Below, piece by piece: positions 13,146-21,890 of a DNA stretch of 64,000 nt (the stretch's first letter is position 1; each line of letters begins with the position of its first letter). A program made the translations under genes and the position numbers. This DNA comes from Anaerostipes sp. 992a (lineage in GTDB: Bacteria > Bacillota > Clostridia > Lachnospirales > Lachnospiraceae): positions 151,001 through 215,000 of the forward strand of contig NZ_MJIG01000003.1 in the NCBI RefSeq assembly GCF_001940245.1, in the 5' to 3' direction. The notes under the pieces were generated by a model. The model ran no database searches and was not told the DNA's origin. It was given only the letters and a program-made list of their open reading frames with translations.

Positions 13146-14081
13146 TTATAATAAAATCTGATAAATTGCCACCATTAAAGGCATAGTAATGACACAAAAA
13201 ATTACGGACATTACATTAAGAGCGCTGGCATAGAGGGCATCTTTATGATAAAGCTGGGATACCTGAGTTACATTGGCGGCACATGGTGCAGCAGCAGCTA
13301 ATAGAGTGACCAAAAGAATCTGTGGAGCTTGTTGATGGAGATTTAAAATACCGGAAAAACAAAATACCAGTATAGTAATCATAGGGTAAAGGCAAAGTCT
13401 TCCACAGCTGATCAGATAAGCACGGGGATTGCGAAAGACAGAAGAAAGCTTCATGTTTGCAATCAGCATACCGATGACCATCATGCTGGCAGGACCGATC
13501 ATAACACCCAGTGAAGAAGTACAGGTATCGATGGTGGATGGTAGTTTATAGTTGGTGACGAAGAAAATCAGACCTAGAATAATAGCAATGATATTAGGAT
13601 TTTTAATTACCTTCATAAGCTCCATATGGGGTTCTTCACAAATAACAGATTTTCCATGACTCCAAAATAATATTGTACTTACGATGATATAGGCACAGGA
13701 ATAGAACACCCATTCTTCTCCCAATGTGGCAGTTACCAGAGGGATGATCAGATTACCAGCATTCGAATAGACCAGGGATGCTTTTTCAATATTGCTAAGC
13801 CCAAGGAATATTTCTCCCAATTTGCTTAGCAAAATATAGATGATATGAACGACGGTTGCACCTAAGATCGCTACCATGAGACCGGCAAAGGTTTCCTTCG
13901 TGTAATCAGCATTCACAAAGGATTGGATGATCACACAGGGGGAAAAGACATAGACCACGAGTTTGGCCAGTACATCGCTGTCTTCTACCGTCAGTAGCTG
14001 TATTTTGACCAGGAAAAAACCCACGATCATCATTAAAAATAAAGCAATGATCTGTTGGGCTAATAATAGACTTAATTCCAT
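13146..14081 (-). CDS. AEC (auxin efflux carrier) family transporter
   Basis: 311 residues from the ATG at 14081 with AAAGGAGA before it. About ten membrane segments; begins MELSLLLAQQIIALFLMMIVGFFLVK, typical of bacterial AEC proteins, and has SNAGNLIIPLV and AAAAPCAANVTQVSQLYHKD with conserved prolines and glycines. Members carry organic acids or amino acids such as malate. The next gene downstream is an RpiR regulator, 84 bases away. Substrate cannot be told from sequence. Confidence 0.87.
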   Translation of the reverse strand: MELSLLLAQQIIALFLMMIVGFFLVKIQLLTVEDSDVLAKLVVYVFSPCVIIQSFVNADYTKETFAGLMVAILGATVVHIIYILLSKLGEIFLGLSNIEKASLVYSNAGNLIIPLVTATLGEEWVFYSCAYIIVSTILFWSHGKSVICEEPHMELMKVIKNPNIIAIILGLIFFVTNYKLPSTIDTCTSSLGVMIGPASMMVIGMLIANMKLSSVFRNPRAYLISCGRLCLYPMITILVFCFSGILNLHQQAPQILLVTLLAAAAPCAANVTQVSQLYHKDALYASALNVMSVIFCVITMPLMVAIYQILL

Positions 14082-14282
14082 AAACGTCTCCTTTCTTAGC
14101 TTGTTGTGGCGATATAAGCCAAAATAAAGTATATCGGCTTTTATGAAAAAGTCAATAAGTAGCAAAATTGTACTTGGAGAAATACAATCTGAAATAGTTA
14201 AGCCTCTGTAGCGTGCCGACTTGAATTGGAGTTCAAGAATTGTTATGATTTAGAATATAGTAAAAAATAGAAAGGAAGAATT

Positions 14283-15188
14283 ATGATTAAGATTGGTTCT
14301 CATGTAGGAATGAGAGGAAAAGAAATGATGTTGGGATCTGCCAAAGAGGCGGTATCTTATGGGGCCAATACCTTTATGGTTTATACAGGAGCTCCTCAGA
14401 ATACAAAAAGGAAACCGATAGAAGAATTACGGATCGAAGAGGCATGGCAATATATGCACACACATGGAATCGAAGAATTTATTGTGCACGCACCCTATAT
14501 TATCAATCTGGCGAATACAGTAAAGAAGGAAACTTTTGAAATTGCAGTGGATTTTTTAAAGATTGAATTAGAACGTACAAAGGCAATGGGATCTGATACT
14601 TTAGTGCTGCATCCAGGTTCTCATGTTGGAGCAGGTGTAGATGCTGGAATTGCCCAGATTATCAAAGGGCTTGATGAAGTTATGACAAAGGACATGCAGG
14701 TTTCTATCGCGCTTGAGACAATGGCTGGAAAAGGCAGTGAGATTGGACGAAACTTCGAAGAACTGGCACGGATTTATAATGGGGTAAAATATCCAGAGCA
14801 TCTCAGAGTGTGTTTTGATACCTGTCATGTTAATGACAGCGGGTATTCGATAGCAGAAGATTTTGATCCGGTGATAGAGGAATTTGATCGGATCATCGGA
14901 AAGGAGCAAATTGCAGTATTTCATATCAATGACAGCAAGAATCCACTGGGTGCAGGAAAGGATCGTCACGAGAATCTGGGATTTGGACATATTGGATTTG
15001 ATGCATTGAACAAGATAGTATATCATCCAGAATTTTTGAATATCCCTAAGATTTTGGAAACGCCATATATCAAAGAGGAAGGAACAAAGAAATCCTATCC
15101 TCCATACAAATATGAGATTGAGATGCTCCGAAAGCAGAAGTTCGACAGTAACATATTGGAAACAATAATAGAAGAAAGCAGGAGATAG
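14283..15188 (+). CDS. nfo: Endonuclease IV (AP endonuclease)
   Basis: 301 residues. The TIM-barrel motifs with zinc ligands are all visible: [76 protein letters not shown] and ILETP. The enzyme nicks DNA 5' of abasic sites in base excision repair. The ribosome site is AAAGGAAG. The next gene starts 4 bases after the stop, so they are co-transcribed. Most of the upstream 200 bases is promoter region shared divergently with the AEC gene. Confidence 0.95.
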   Translation: MIKIGSHVGMRGKEMMLGSAKEAVSYGANTFMVYTGAPQNTKRKPIEELRIEEAWQYMHTHGIEEFIVHAPYIINLANTVKKETFEIAVDFLKIELERTKAMGSDTLVLHPGSHVGAGVDAGIAQIIKGLDEVMTKDMQVSIALETMAGKGSEIGRNFEELARIYNGVKYPEHLRVCFDTCHVNDSGYSIAEDFDPVIEEFDRIIGKEQIAVFHINDSKNPLGAGKDRHENLGFGHIGFDALNKIVYHPEFLNIPKILETPYIKEEGTKKSYPPYKYEIEMLRKQKFDSNILETIIEESRR

Positions 15189-15192
15189 CTAT

Positions 15193-15891
15193 ATGAAGGT
15201 GACATTTATTGATCATAGTGGATTTTTGGTAGAATTAGAACATACGGTATTGTTATTTGATTATTATAAGGGGGAGAAGATTCCTCATGTTCCAGGTAAG
15301 AAATGGTATATATTTTCTTCTCATTTTCATGAAGATCATTTTCAAGAAAAGATTTTTCATTTGAGGGAAGTTTATGATGATGTTACCTATATTCTTTCCA
15401 AGGATATCAAACAGCACCGCAAGCATCAGCTGGAAGAGCCATACGAGCTGGTTAGCTGGAACGAAACCTATCAGATTGGAGGTTTAAAGCTTCATACGCT
15501 TCAATCTACGGATGAAGGATGTGCCTTTTATGTTGAAGTGGAAGGAAAGTATATTTACCATGCGGGAGATTTGAACTGGTGGCATTGGATTGGAGAACCG
15601 GAAGCAGACAATGAATATATGAAGAAAGCCTATATAGAACAGATGGAATATCTGAAGGATAAACCAATTGATCTTGCCTTCGTGCTTTTGGATCCACGTC
15701 AGGAGGAAGCATATGACTGGGGAATGAATTATTTTATGGAACATACAAAGGCTAAGCTGGTTATGCCAATGCACATGTGGGGACAGTTTTCCTGGTGTGA
15801 AAAGTATCTGCAGTCAGAAAAAGGAAAGAGGTATGCGAAACGCTTTTGTCCAGTCCATGAAACAGGAGAGGTATTTTCGCATAGGATATAA
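15193..15891 (+). CDS. Metallo-beta-lactamase-fold hydrolase
   Basis: 232 residues. The zinc motif HxHxDH is present as SHFHEDHF and a later metal-binding Asp as YHAGDLNWW, with a C-terminal MPMHMWG. The fold resembles the UlaG-like/L-ascorbate-6-phosphate lactonase branch, but substrate cannot be assigned. It follows nfo by 4 bases with a GCAGGAGA ribosome site, so a link to the same operon is clear while a functional link to DNA repair is not. Cytoplasmic: no signal peptide. Confidence 0.85.
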   Translation: MKVTFIDHSGFLVELEHTVLLFDYYKGEKIPHVPGKKWYIFSSHFHEDHFQEKIFHLREVYDDVTYILSKDIKQHRKHQLEEPYELVSWNETYQIGGLKLHTLQSTDEGCAFYVEVEGKYIYHAGDLNWWHWIGEPEADNEYMKKAYIEQMEYLKDKPIDLAFVLLDPRQEEAYDWGMNYFMEHTKAKLVMPMHMWGQFSWCEKYLQSEKGKRYAKRFCPVHETGEVFSHRI

Positions 15892-15912
15892 GAAAAAGAA
15901 TGTGGAGCAGTC

Positions 15913-17610
15913 ATGCGAAATGAAAAGCTGGAAGAACAGTTGAATCTGGCATTGTCTATGCCAGCGGCGGAAAGGGCAAAAAACAGTGAATTAGATGCCG
16001 GATTTGATGCGGAGACAAATACCTGGGAGCTGGTCGTACGATTTTCCAGTGGGAATGTGGAATTTCAGAATCTGGTTTCTCAATATGAAGGAAATGCGGA
16101 TGTTTTATTTGGACAGTATGCTATCGTTGTCTTGCCGGAAGAACAAATTGATGCTTTTTCCAGAGAACCAGAGGTCATCTATGTGGAAAAGGCAAAAAAT
16201 ATGCGTCTGGAGGTGCGGGAAGGAATAGAGAGTTCCTGTCCTCTTCGGCCAGGCAATCAAACTGGTTTGAATGGAAATGGAGTACTGATCGGAATCGTAG
16301 ATTCTGGAATCGATATGCTTCATCCTGATTTTATTCGTCCCGATGGAAAAAGTGCAGTGATCGGCATCTGGGATCAGACAGATCAAAGTGGACCACCGCC
16401 AGAGGGATATCGAATGGGAAGATACTATTCGGAAGAAGAAATTGCTCAGGCAATTGAGGAAAACAGATCTCTGATCAGTGATCCTTCCGGACACGGAACA
16501 CACGTTGCGGCAATTGCGGCTGGAAATAAGGGGGTTGCCAACAGAGCACAGATTCTTTTTGTGAAGCTTGGACGAGGAAGGCAGGGAGAATTATCCAGGA
16601 CTACCAGCCTGATGAGGGCGGTAGATTTTCTTATGAGAACCGCACAGATAAGAAAGCAGCCCATTGCCATTAATCTTAGCTACGGAACCAATTATGGAGA
16701 TCATTTTGGAGGAAGTCTCTTAGACTCCTATCTGGATACGGCAGCAGCTCTGTGGCAGAATGTAATCTGTGTCGGAACCGGCAACGAAGGAGATACCGGA
16801 CGTCACCATCAAGGAAAGCTCGTGCTTGCCACAACAGATGTCATCGAATTTTCTGTGGCACCTTATGAAACATCACTGAATCTACAGCTTTGGAAGGAAT
16901 ATAAGGATGAGGTGGAGATTATCATTCGTTCCCCCTCTGGAGAAGAACGAACTATTGAGAACCAGATTGGATTTGGACAAAGAAGTTTTGGAAGCACTAG
17001 ATTGTCTTTTTATTATGGAACACCCACACCCTATAACCGCAGACAGGAATTATTCTTTTCTTTTCTTCCAGTGTCCGGAGAAATAGAAAGTGGAATCTGG
17101 ACCATATTTTTGTTTCCGAAGAAGATCAGCAATGGAAGCTATGCCATGTGGCTTCCGGTATCGGAGACGACGAATCGAAATACCAGATTTTTGATGCCGA
17201 CGCTGGATCTGACATTAACCATACCATCCACAGCTTTCAGGGTCATATCTGTGGGAGCCTATGATGGGAGAAACCTGTATTTTGCACCATTTTCTGGAAG
17301 AGGCTCATACAGACAATGCATCTTAAAGCCGGACCTTGCTGCTCCCGGGGTGGATATTCTGGCTGCATCACCAGGAGGCGGGCAGACGGTAAAAAGCGGC
17401 ACCTCTATGGCAGTTCCCTTTGTAACAGGTGCCAGTGCCCTGTTGATGGAATGGGGAATTATCAGAGAAAATGATGTATTCTTGTATGGAGAAAAGATAA
17501 AATCTTATCTCCAGAAGGGGGCTAAGCATCTTCCATTTATATCGGATTATCCCAATAATGAGATTGGATGGGGTGGACTTTGTATTAGAGATAGTTTTCC
17601 AGAAGAATGA
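15913..17610 (+). CDS. S8 family serine peptidase, Csp-like
   Basis: 565 residues without signal peptide. An N-terminal prodomain-like region covers residues 1-115. The subtilase domain has all three catalytic residues: Asp130 in GIVDSGID, His194 in GHGTHVAA and Ser498 in SGTSMAVP. A beta-rich insert of about 130 residues (roughly 310-435) sits between His and Ser, as in the Clostridia Csp germination proteases and the related vegetative S8 peptidases. It lies 21 bases after the metallo-hydrolase gene and ends the operon. A role in spore germination is possible but no cortex-lytic enzyme gene is adjacent. Confidence 0.88.
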   Translation: MRNEKLEEQLNLALSMPAAERAKNSELDAGFDAETNTWELVVRFSSGNVEFQNLVSQYEGNADVLFGQYAIVVLPEEQIDAFSREPEVIYVEKAKNMRLEVREGIESSCPLRPGNQTGLNGNGVLIGIVDSGIDMLHPDFIRPDGKSAVIGIWDQTDQSGPPPEGYRMGRYYSEEEIAQAIEENRSLISDPSGHGTHVAAIAAGNKGVANRAQILFVKLGRGRQGELSRTTSLMRAVDFLMRTAQIRKQPIAINLSYGTNYGDHFGGSLLDSYLDTAAALWQNVICVGTGNEGDTGRHHQGKLVLATTDVIEFSVAPYETSLNLQLWKEYKDEVEIIIRSPSGEERTIENQIGFGQRSFGSTRLSFYYGTPTPYNRRQELFFSFLPVSGEIESGIWTIFLFPKKISNGSYAMWLPVSETTNRNTRFLMPTLDLTLTIPSTAFRVISVGAYDGRNLYFAPFSGRGSYRQCILKPDLAAPGVDILAASPGGGQTVKSGTSMAVPFVTGASALLMEWGIIRENDVFLYGEKIKSYLQKGAKHLPFISDYPNNEIGWGGLCIRDSFPEE

Positions 17611-17624
17611 GAAATAGGAACACT

Positions 17625-17664
17625 GCTCTTAAGCGAGAATCGGGGAGATACTCGTTTAAGAGCA
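17625..17664 (+). terminator. Bidirectional terminator
   Basis: 13-bp stem GCTCTTAAGCGAG/CTCGTTTAAGAGC between the convergent S8 peptidase and AraC genes. T-rich sequence follows only partly, so strength is uncertain. Confidence 0.7.
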
Positions 17665-17671
17665 TTAGTTT

Positions 17672-18520
17672 CTAAAATTTTTTGTGTTCCTTTCTCCATT
17701 GACTTGGAGGAATGTGATAGATATTCTTAAATGCTCGTGAAAAGTGAAGCTGGTTTGGATATCCAACGGATTTTCCGATTTCTGCAATGGAAAGTTCGGT
17801 AAAACGCAAAAGTTCAGAGGCTTGATTCATTCTATAAAGAATCAAAAATTGTTGGGGTGTTTTATTTACCATTTCTTTAAAAAGCTTTCCTAAGTAGCTT
17901 CGATTAAGATTGCAAAAAGTTGCAATATCTTCTATTGTAATATCCAGATGATAGTTTTGTTCTACAAAGGTAATTGCTTGTTGGATATATACTTCTTTTA
18001 GTTTTACAGTATTTAAATTCTTATAATAGAAAGAAGAATGCACCATTAAGTCTAAAAAGGTGTAGAGATGACCAATCTGATATAGGGAAGAACGCTCATG
18101 ACCATAGATGATCGCTTTTAATTCTTCGATCATAGGTTGGATGTTTTCTTTTTTATGGGTTTTAAAAATCGGAGTATTGCAGGAAAGACCGGCGTTGTCC
18201 AACCATTCCTTTGCCTTTAGTCCATCAAATTCGATCCAGGCATATTCCCAAGGGTCGCGTTCATCAGCGATATAGGTATTCACCTGTCGGGGTGAGATCA
18301 AAAATCCTTCATGTCTTTTGAGATGGAAGACATGAGTTTGACCATCAGTGGAGTTTGAGTATAAAGTTCCCTTTCCATTCAAAATAAAGTGAAACAGATA
18401 ATGGTTACGAATGGCAGGACCATAGGAATGAGCAGGGGTGCAGGTTTCTCTGCCATATTGATATAAGGTTAGATCCATATAGGATTCATTGGGAAAAACA
18501 CGATAAATATTAGGTTCCAT
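17672..18520 (-). CDS. AraC-family regulator of the alpha-galactoside locus
   Basis: 283 residues from the ATG at 18520 (AAGGAG, 8 bases before). N-terminal AraC-type sugar-binding cupin region (residues about 15-160, HYLFHFILNGKGTLY, FLISPRQVNTYIAD) and C-terminal double HTH (YLGKLFKEMVNKTPQQFLILYRMNQASELLRFTELSIAEIGKSVGYPNQLHFSRAFKNIYHIPPSQWR). It is divergent from the ABC importer/alpha-galactosidase operon, so an activator responding to an alpha-galactoside such as raffinose or melibiose is likely. A 14-bp palindrome in the shared upstream region is a candidate binding site. Confidence 0.9.
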   Translation of the reverse strand: MEPNIYRVFPNESYMDLTLYQYGRETCTPAHSYGPAIRNHYLFHFILNGKGTLYSNSTDGQTHVFHLKRHEGFLISPRQVNTYIADERDPWEYAWIEFDGLKAKEWLDNAGLSCNTPIFKTHKKENIQPMIEELKAIIYGHERSSLYQIGHLYTFLDLMVHSSFYYKNLNTVKLKEVYIQQAITFVEQNYHLDITIEDIATFCNLNRSYLGKLFKEMVNKTPQQFLILYRMNQASELLRFTELSIAEIGKSVGYPNQLHFSRAFKNIYHIPPSQWRKEHKKF

Positions 18521-18714
18521 GGCAATGCTCCTTTCTGTTATTACTGCTCTTATTATAAAATATACCATAATTTTACGCAACTATATGTTTTGTAATAAAA
18601 TCTAGCATTATGGTATATTTGTTATGCGATATCCTATGTTTTTTTTTAGATAATAAGCTTATAATTTTAAATGTAAAAAGGATATATTTTATAAAATTTA
18701 TCTAGAATGATATG

Positions 18715-18728
18715 TATCCGGCCGGATA
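18715..18728 (+). promoter_or_regulatory. Palindromic operator candidate TATCCGGCCGGATA
   Basis: A perfect 14-bp palindrome, GC-rich in an AT-rich region, ending 19 bases before the -35 box of the importer operon. This is the usual place for an activator site, and an AraC-type gene starts on the other side. Confidence 0.5.
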
Positions 18729-18747
18729 TCTTGTTACATTATTTATT

Positions 18748-18776
18748 TTGATACAATACTCATTTTGACATATAGA
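18748..18776 (+). promoter_or_regulatory. Promoter of the ABC importer/alpha-galactosidase operon
   Basis: TTGATA at 18748-18753 and TATAGA at 18771-18776 with a 17-bp spacer. The imperfect hexamers fit an activator-dependent promoter. Confidence 0.5.
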
Positions 18777-18829
18777 GTATGAATCAATAAATAAAAAATT
18801 AAATGATGAATCAAAAAGGAGGATGCTTT

Positions 18830-20122
18830 GTGAAAAGATTAAAAAGAATGGTTGCCGTTTTTATGATGGTAGTCCTGGTTCTTGCATTGGCAGCCTGTGG
18901 AAAAAGTTCTAAAACAAAGGATGGAAAGACATTGCTAACTTTTCAGATCTGGGATGTGGCACAAAAAGACGGAATGCAGGCGATTTGTGACGCATATAGC
19001 AAGAAAAATCCAGACGTTAAAATTGAAGTACAGGTTACAAGCTGGGACGAGTATTGGACCAAGTTAGAGGCAGCAGCTGTAAGCAATCAAATGCCGGATA
19101 TTTTTTGGATGCATACCAATGAAATTTTAAAATATGCTGATTATGGAAAGCTAGCAGATTTGACTGACCTTTACGAAGATGAGAATTACTACAAGGAACA
19201 TTTCTCAGATGTTTCCATTGCTAATTCTCAGGGAAGCGACGGACATATTTATGCAGTTCCAAAGGACAAGGATACCGTATGTCTGGTTTATAACAAAGAA
19301 ATGTTTGATGAAGCAAAGGTTAGTTATCCAGATGAAAACTGGACATGGGATGATTTAACAGAAGCTTCTCAGAAAATTTATGATGCAACAGGCAAATATG
19401 GTTATATGGCTTACGGAGATGATCAGTTAGGATATTGGAATTTCGTATATCAGAATGGCGGTTATATCTTAACAAAGGACAAAGAAAAGGGTGGATTTGA
19501 TCAGAAAGCCACCAGAGATGCTATGAAGTATTATATCAATCTCCAGAAAGAAGATTGGTGTCCGGATCAGAATTATTTTGCAGAAACATCTCCTGGAACA
19601 GCTTTCTTTTCTGGAGAAGGAGCAATGTTCCTGGAAGGAAACTGGAACCTGCTATCCGAAATGAAGAACTATCCGGACATGGTAGGAAAATGGGATGTGG
19701 CAGTTCTTCCTAAATGCCCAAATCCAGAATCAGGTGATGGACGGGCAACCATTTCCAATGGCTTAGGTTATGCTACATCTGCAACAGGTAAAAATCTGGA
19801 AATTGTAAAAGATTTCTTGAGATTTGCCGGAAGCGAGGAAGGACAGAGGATTCAGGGTGAATCTGGAGCTGCGATTCCTGCTTATGAAGGGTTAGAAGAT
19901 ACATGGATCAAAGTATTTGATGATTTTGATTATGTTATTGATGTACAAAAATGTGTAGATATGTTTGATTACAGTGTTCAAAGCGTAAATAATAAATACC
20001 GAAGTGTATGGAAGCCAAAAGTAACAGAAGAGCTGTTAAAGATTTATTCTGGAAAAGTATCCATTGATAAAGGTTTGGACAAGATTAATGAATATATCAA
20101 TACAGCAAAAAATGATGAATAG
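18830..20122 (+). CDS. ABC sugar transporter, substrate-binding lipoprotein
   Basis: 430 residues from the GTG at 18830, preceded by AAAGGAGG at the right distance; an upstream in-frame ATG at 18803 would put the ribosome site inside the gene. The signal peptide (KRLKRMVAVFMMVVLVLALAAC) ends in a lipobox LAAC with Cys23. The body is a family 1 solute-binding protein (LTFQIWDVAQKDGMQAICDAY, FWMHTNEILKYAD, FFSGEGAMFLEGNWN). It should bind an oligosaccharide outside the membrane and hand it to the two permeases that follow. The neighbouring GH36 gene suggests alpha-galactosides. Confidence 0.93.
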   Translation: MKRLKRMVAVFMMVVLVLALAACGKSSKTKDGKTLLTFQIWDVAQKDGMQAICDAYSKKNPDVKIEVQVTSWDEYWTKLEAAAVSNQMPDIFWMHTNEILKYADYGKLADLTDLYEDENYYKEHFSDVSIANSQGSDGHIYAVPKDKDTVCLVYNKEMFDEAKVSYPDENWTWDDLTEASQKIYDATGKYGYMAYGDDQLGYWNFVYQNGGYILTKDKEKGGFDQKATRDAMKYYINLQKEDWCPDQNYFAETSPGTAFFSGEGAMFLEGNWNLLSEMKNYPDMVGKWDVAVLPKCPNPESGDGRATISNGLGYATSATGKNLEIVKDFLRFAGSEEGQRIQGESGAAIPAYEGLEDTWIKVFDDFDYVIDVQKCVDMFDYSVQSVNNKYRSVWKPKVTEELLKIYSGKVSIDKGLDKINEYINTAKNDE

Positions 20123-20133
20123 GGGGTATTGAC

Positions 20134-21009
20134 ATGTCAAAAGCGAAGAGACAGGAAGCGTTTTGGGGCTACCTTATGGTTGCACCGACGATTATTGGAT
20201 TGATTGTATTAAATTTCTATCCATTCTTCGATACATTAAAACTGAGTTTCGCGAAAACCTTGCCATTTGGACTTTATAAAATGCAGGGAATCGATAATTA
20301 TGTAAAGATGTTTTCTAGTGCAGAATTCTGGAAAGCAACATGGAATACCATTTACTTTTGTATTTTAACAGTGCCAATCGGAGTTTTTATCTCCTTGATC
20401 GTAGCAATCATGTTAAATTCTAAAATTAAGGGAAGGACAGCCTTTCGTGCAATCTTCTTCCTTCCAATGGTAGTTGCTCCTGCAGCAGTAGCTATGGTAT
20501 GGAAATGGATGTTTAATACGGAATATGGTATTATCAACAGTGTTTTGCATGCACACATTAACTGGGTTTCTAATCCACATATCATTATGATTACGTGTGC
20601 CATTGTAGCAATCTGGAGTGCTGTTGGATATGATGCAGTGCTTTTATTGTCAGGACTTCAGAATATTTCAAAATCCTACTATGAAGCAGCAAGTTTGGAC
20701 GGTGCAAGTAAAATTCAGCAATTTTTCCATATTACACTGCCGATGGTATCCCCAACATTGTTTGTAGTAATTATTACACGTTTGATGGCGTCCTTAAAGG
20801 TATACGATATCATCTACATGATTGTAGAACAGTCCAATCCGGTACTTACTGATGCACAGTCACTGATGTACTTGTTCTATAGGGAATCCTTTGTATCTGG
20901 TAACCAGGGATTAGGATCTGCCATTGTTATCTGGACGGTATTCCTGATTGGTATTGTAACAGCGGTACAGTTTGTTGGCCAGAAAAAATGGGTTAACTAT
21001 GAAATATAA
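20134..21009 (+). CDS. ABC sugar transporter permease 1 (MalF/MsmF-type)
   Basis: 291 residues, six membrane segments, with the permease EAA motif as YYEAASLDGASKIQQFFHITLPMVSP that contacts the ATPase. The start is an ATG 11 bases after the binding-protein stop with an AGGGGG site. The order binding protein-permease-permease is standard for CUT1 importers of di- and oligosaccharides. Confidence 0.93.
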   Translation: MSKAKRQEAFWGYLMVAPTIIGLIVLNFYPFFDTLKLSFAKTLPFGLYKMQGIDNYVKMFSSAEFWKATWNTIYFCILTVPIGVFISLIVAIMLNSKIKGRTAFRAIFFLPMVVAPAAVAMVWKWMFNTEYGIINSVLHAHINWVSNPHIIMITCAIVAIWSAVGYDAVLLLSGLQNISKSYYEAASLDGASKIQQFFHITLPMVSPTLFVVIITRLMASLKVYDIIYMIVEQSNPVLTDAQSLMYLFYRESFVSGNQGLGSAIVIWTVFLIGIVTAVQFVGQKKWVNYEI

Positions 21010-21024
21010 GAAAGGAGCGAGCGC

Positions 21025-21861
21025 ATGAATTCTTCATTATCAAAAAGTAAAAAACGAAGAACCGTAGGAATTTACATTTTCTTTATCATTGGTTCCTGTA
21101 TTATGATTTTTCCATTTGTCTGGATGTTGTTAACCAGCTTTAAGACAGTGGGCGAAAGTATGCAGATTCCTCCTACAATCTTACCAAATTCATGGAGTCT
21201 GGATACCTATAAAGATGCTCTCAAGAGCTTACCATTCCTGGCACTTTATAAAAATACGATCTTGCTGATTTTCTGGCGTGTTGTATGTGCAGTTGTATTC
21301 AGTTCAATGGCTGGGTATGCATTTGCTAAGCTGGAATTTAAGGGAAAAAATATATTGTTTGCTATTGTATTGATGCAGATGATGCTGCCGTCTCAGATCT
21401 TTTTGATTCCGCAGTATAAGATGCTTGCAAAACTTGGTTTGACAAATTCTATTTTCGCATTAGTATTCCCAGGTCTGGTAAGTGCCTTTGGTACCTTCTT
21501 CTTAAGACAGGCCTATATGGGAATTCCAGACGAGATTGCGGAAGCTGCTCGTTTGGATGGATGTAATCAGTGGCAGATTTTTTCCAAGATTATGGTTCCA
21601 CTAACCACTTCTTCTATGGCAGCACTGGGTATCTTTACAGCAGTGTTTGCATATGGAGATTTGATGTGGCCGTTGGTTGTTAACACAGATATTAATATGA
21701 TGACACTTTCTTCTGGTCTCGCAACATTGAGAGGTCAGTTTAGTACCAATTTCCCTGTGCTGATGGCGGGATCCTTATTAGCGATGCTGCCAATGGTAAT
21801 CATTTATCTGGTATTCCAGAAGCATTTGATTGAAGGCGTGGCTATGACCGGAGGAAAATAA
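21025..21861 (+). CDS. ABC sugar transporter permease 2 (MalG/MsmG-type)
   Basis: 278 residues with six membrane segments and the EAA motif as IPDEIAEAARLDGCNQWQIFSKIMVPLT. AGAAAGGAGC precedes the ATG. It is the second membrane half of the CUT1 importer and follows the first by 15 bases. Confidence 0.93.
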   Translation: MNSSLSKSKKRRTVGIYIFFIIGSCIMIFPFVWMLLTSFKTVGESMQIPPTILPNSWSLDTYKDALKSLPFLALYKNTILLIFWRVVCAVVFSSMAGYAFAKLEFKGKNILFAIVLMQMMLPSQIFLIPQYKMLAKLGLTNSIFALVFPGLVSAFGTFFLRQAYMGIPDEIAEAARLDGCNQWQIFSKIMVPLTTSSMAALGIFTAVFAYGDLMWPLVVNTDINMMTLSSGLATLRGQFSTNFPVLMAGSLLAMLPMVIIYLVFQKHLIEGVAMTGGK

Positions 21862-21890
21862 AAAAATAAACGTAATTGGAGGCTAATAAT

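Larger units (their letters stand above)
18521..18829 (+). other. Divergent regulatory region between AraC gene and ABC importer operon
   Basis: 309 bases without genes. It is very AT-rich apart from one GC-rich palindrome at 18715-18728, and contains the rightward promoter at 18748. The leftward promoter is not clear. Nothing else was recognised. Confidence 0.6.

Noticed and set aside
14165..14282. Riboswitch between the AEC gene and nfo
   Set aside because: Only a short CTTGAA/TTCAAG hairpin is visible; no known riboswitch pattern.
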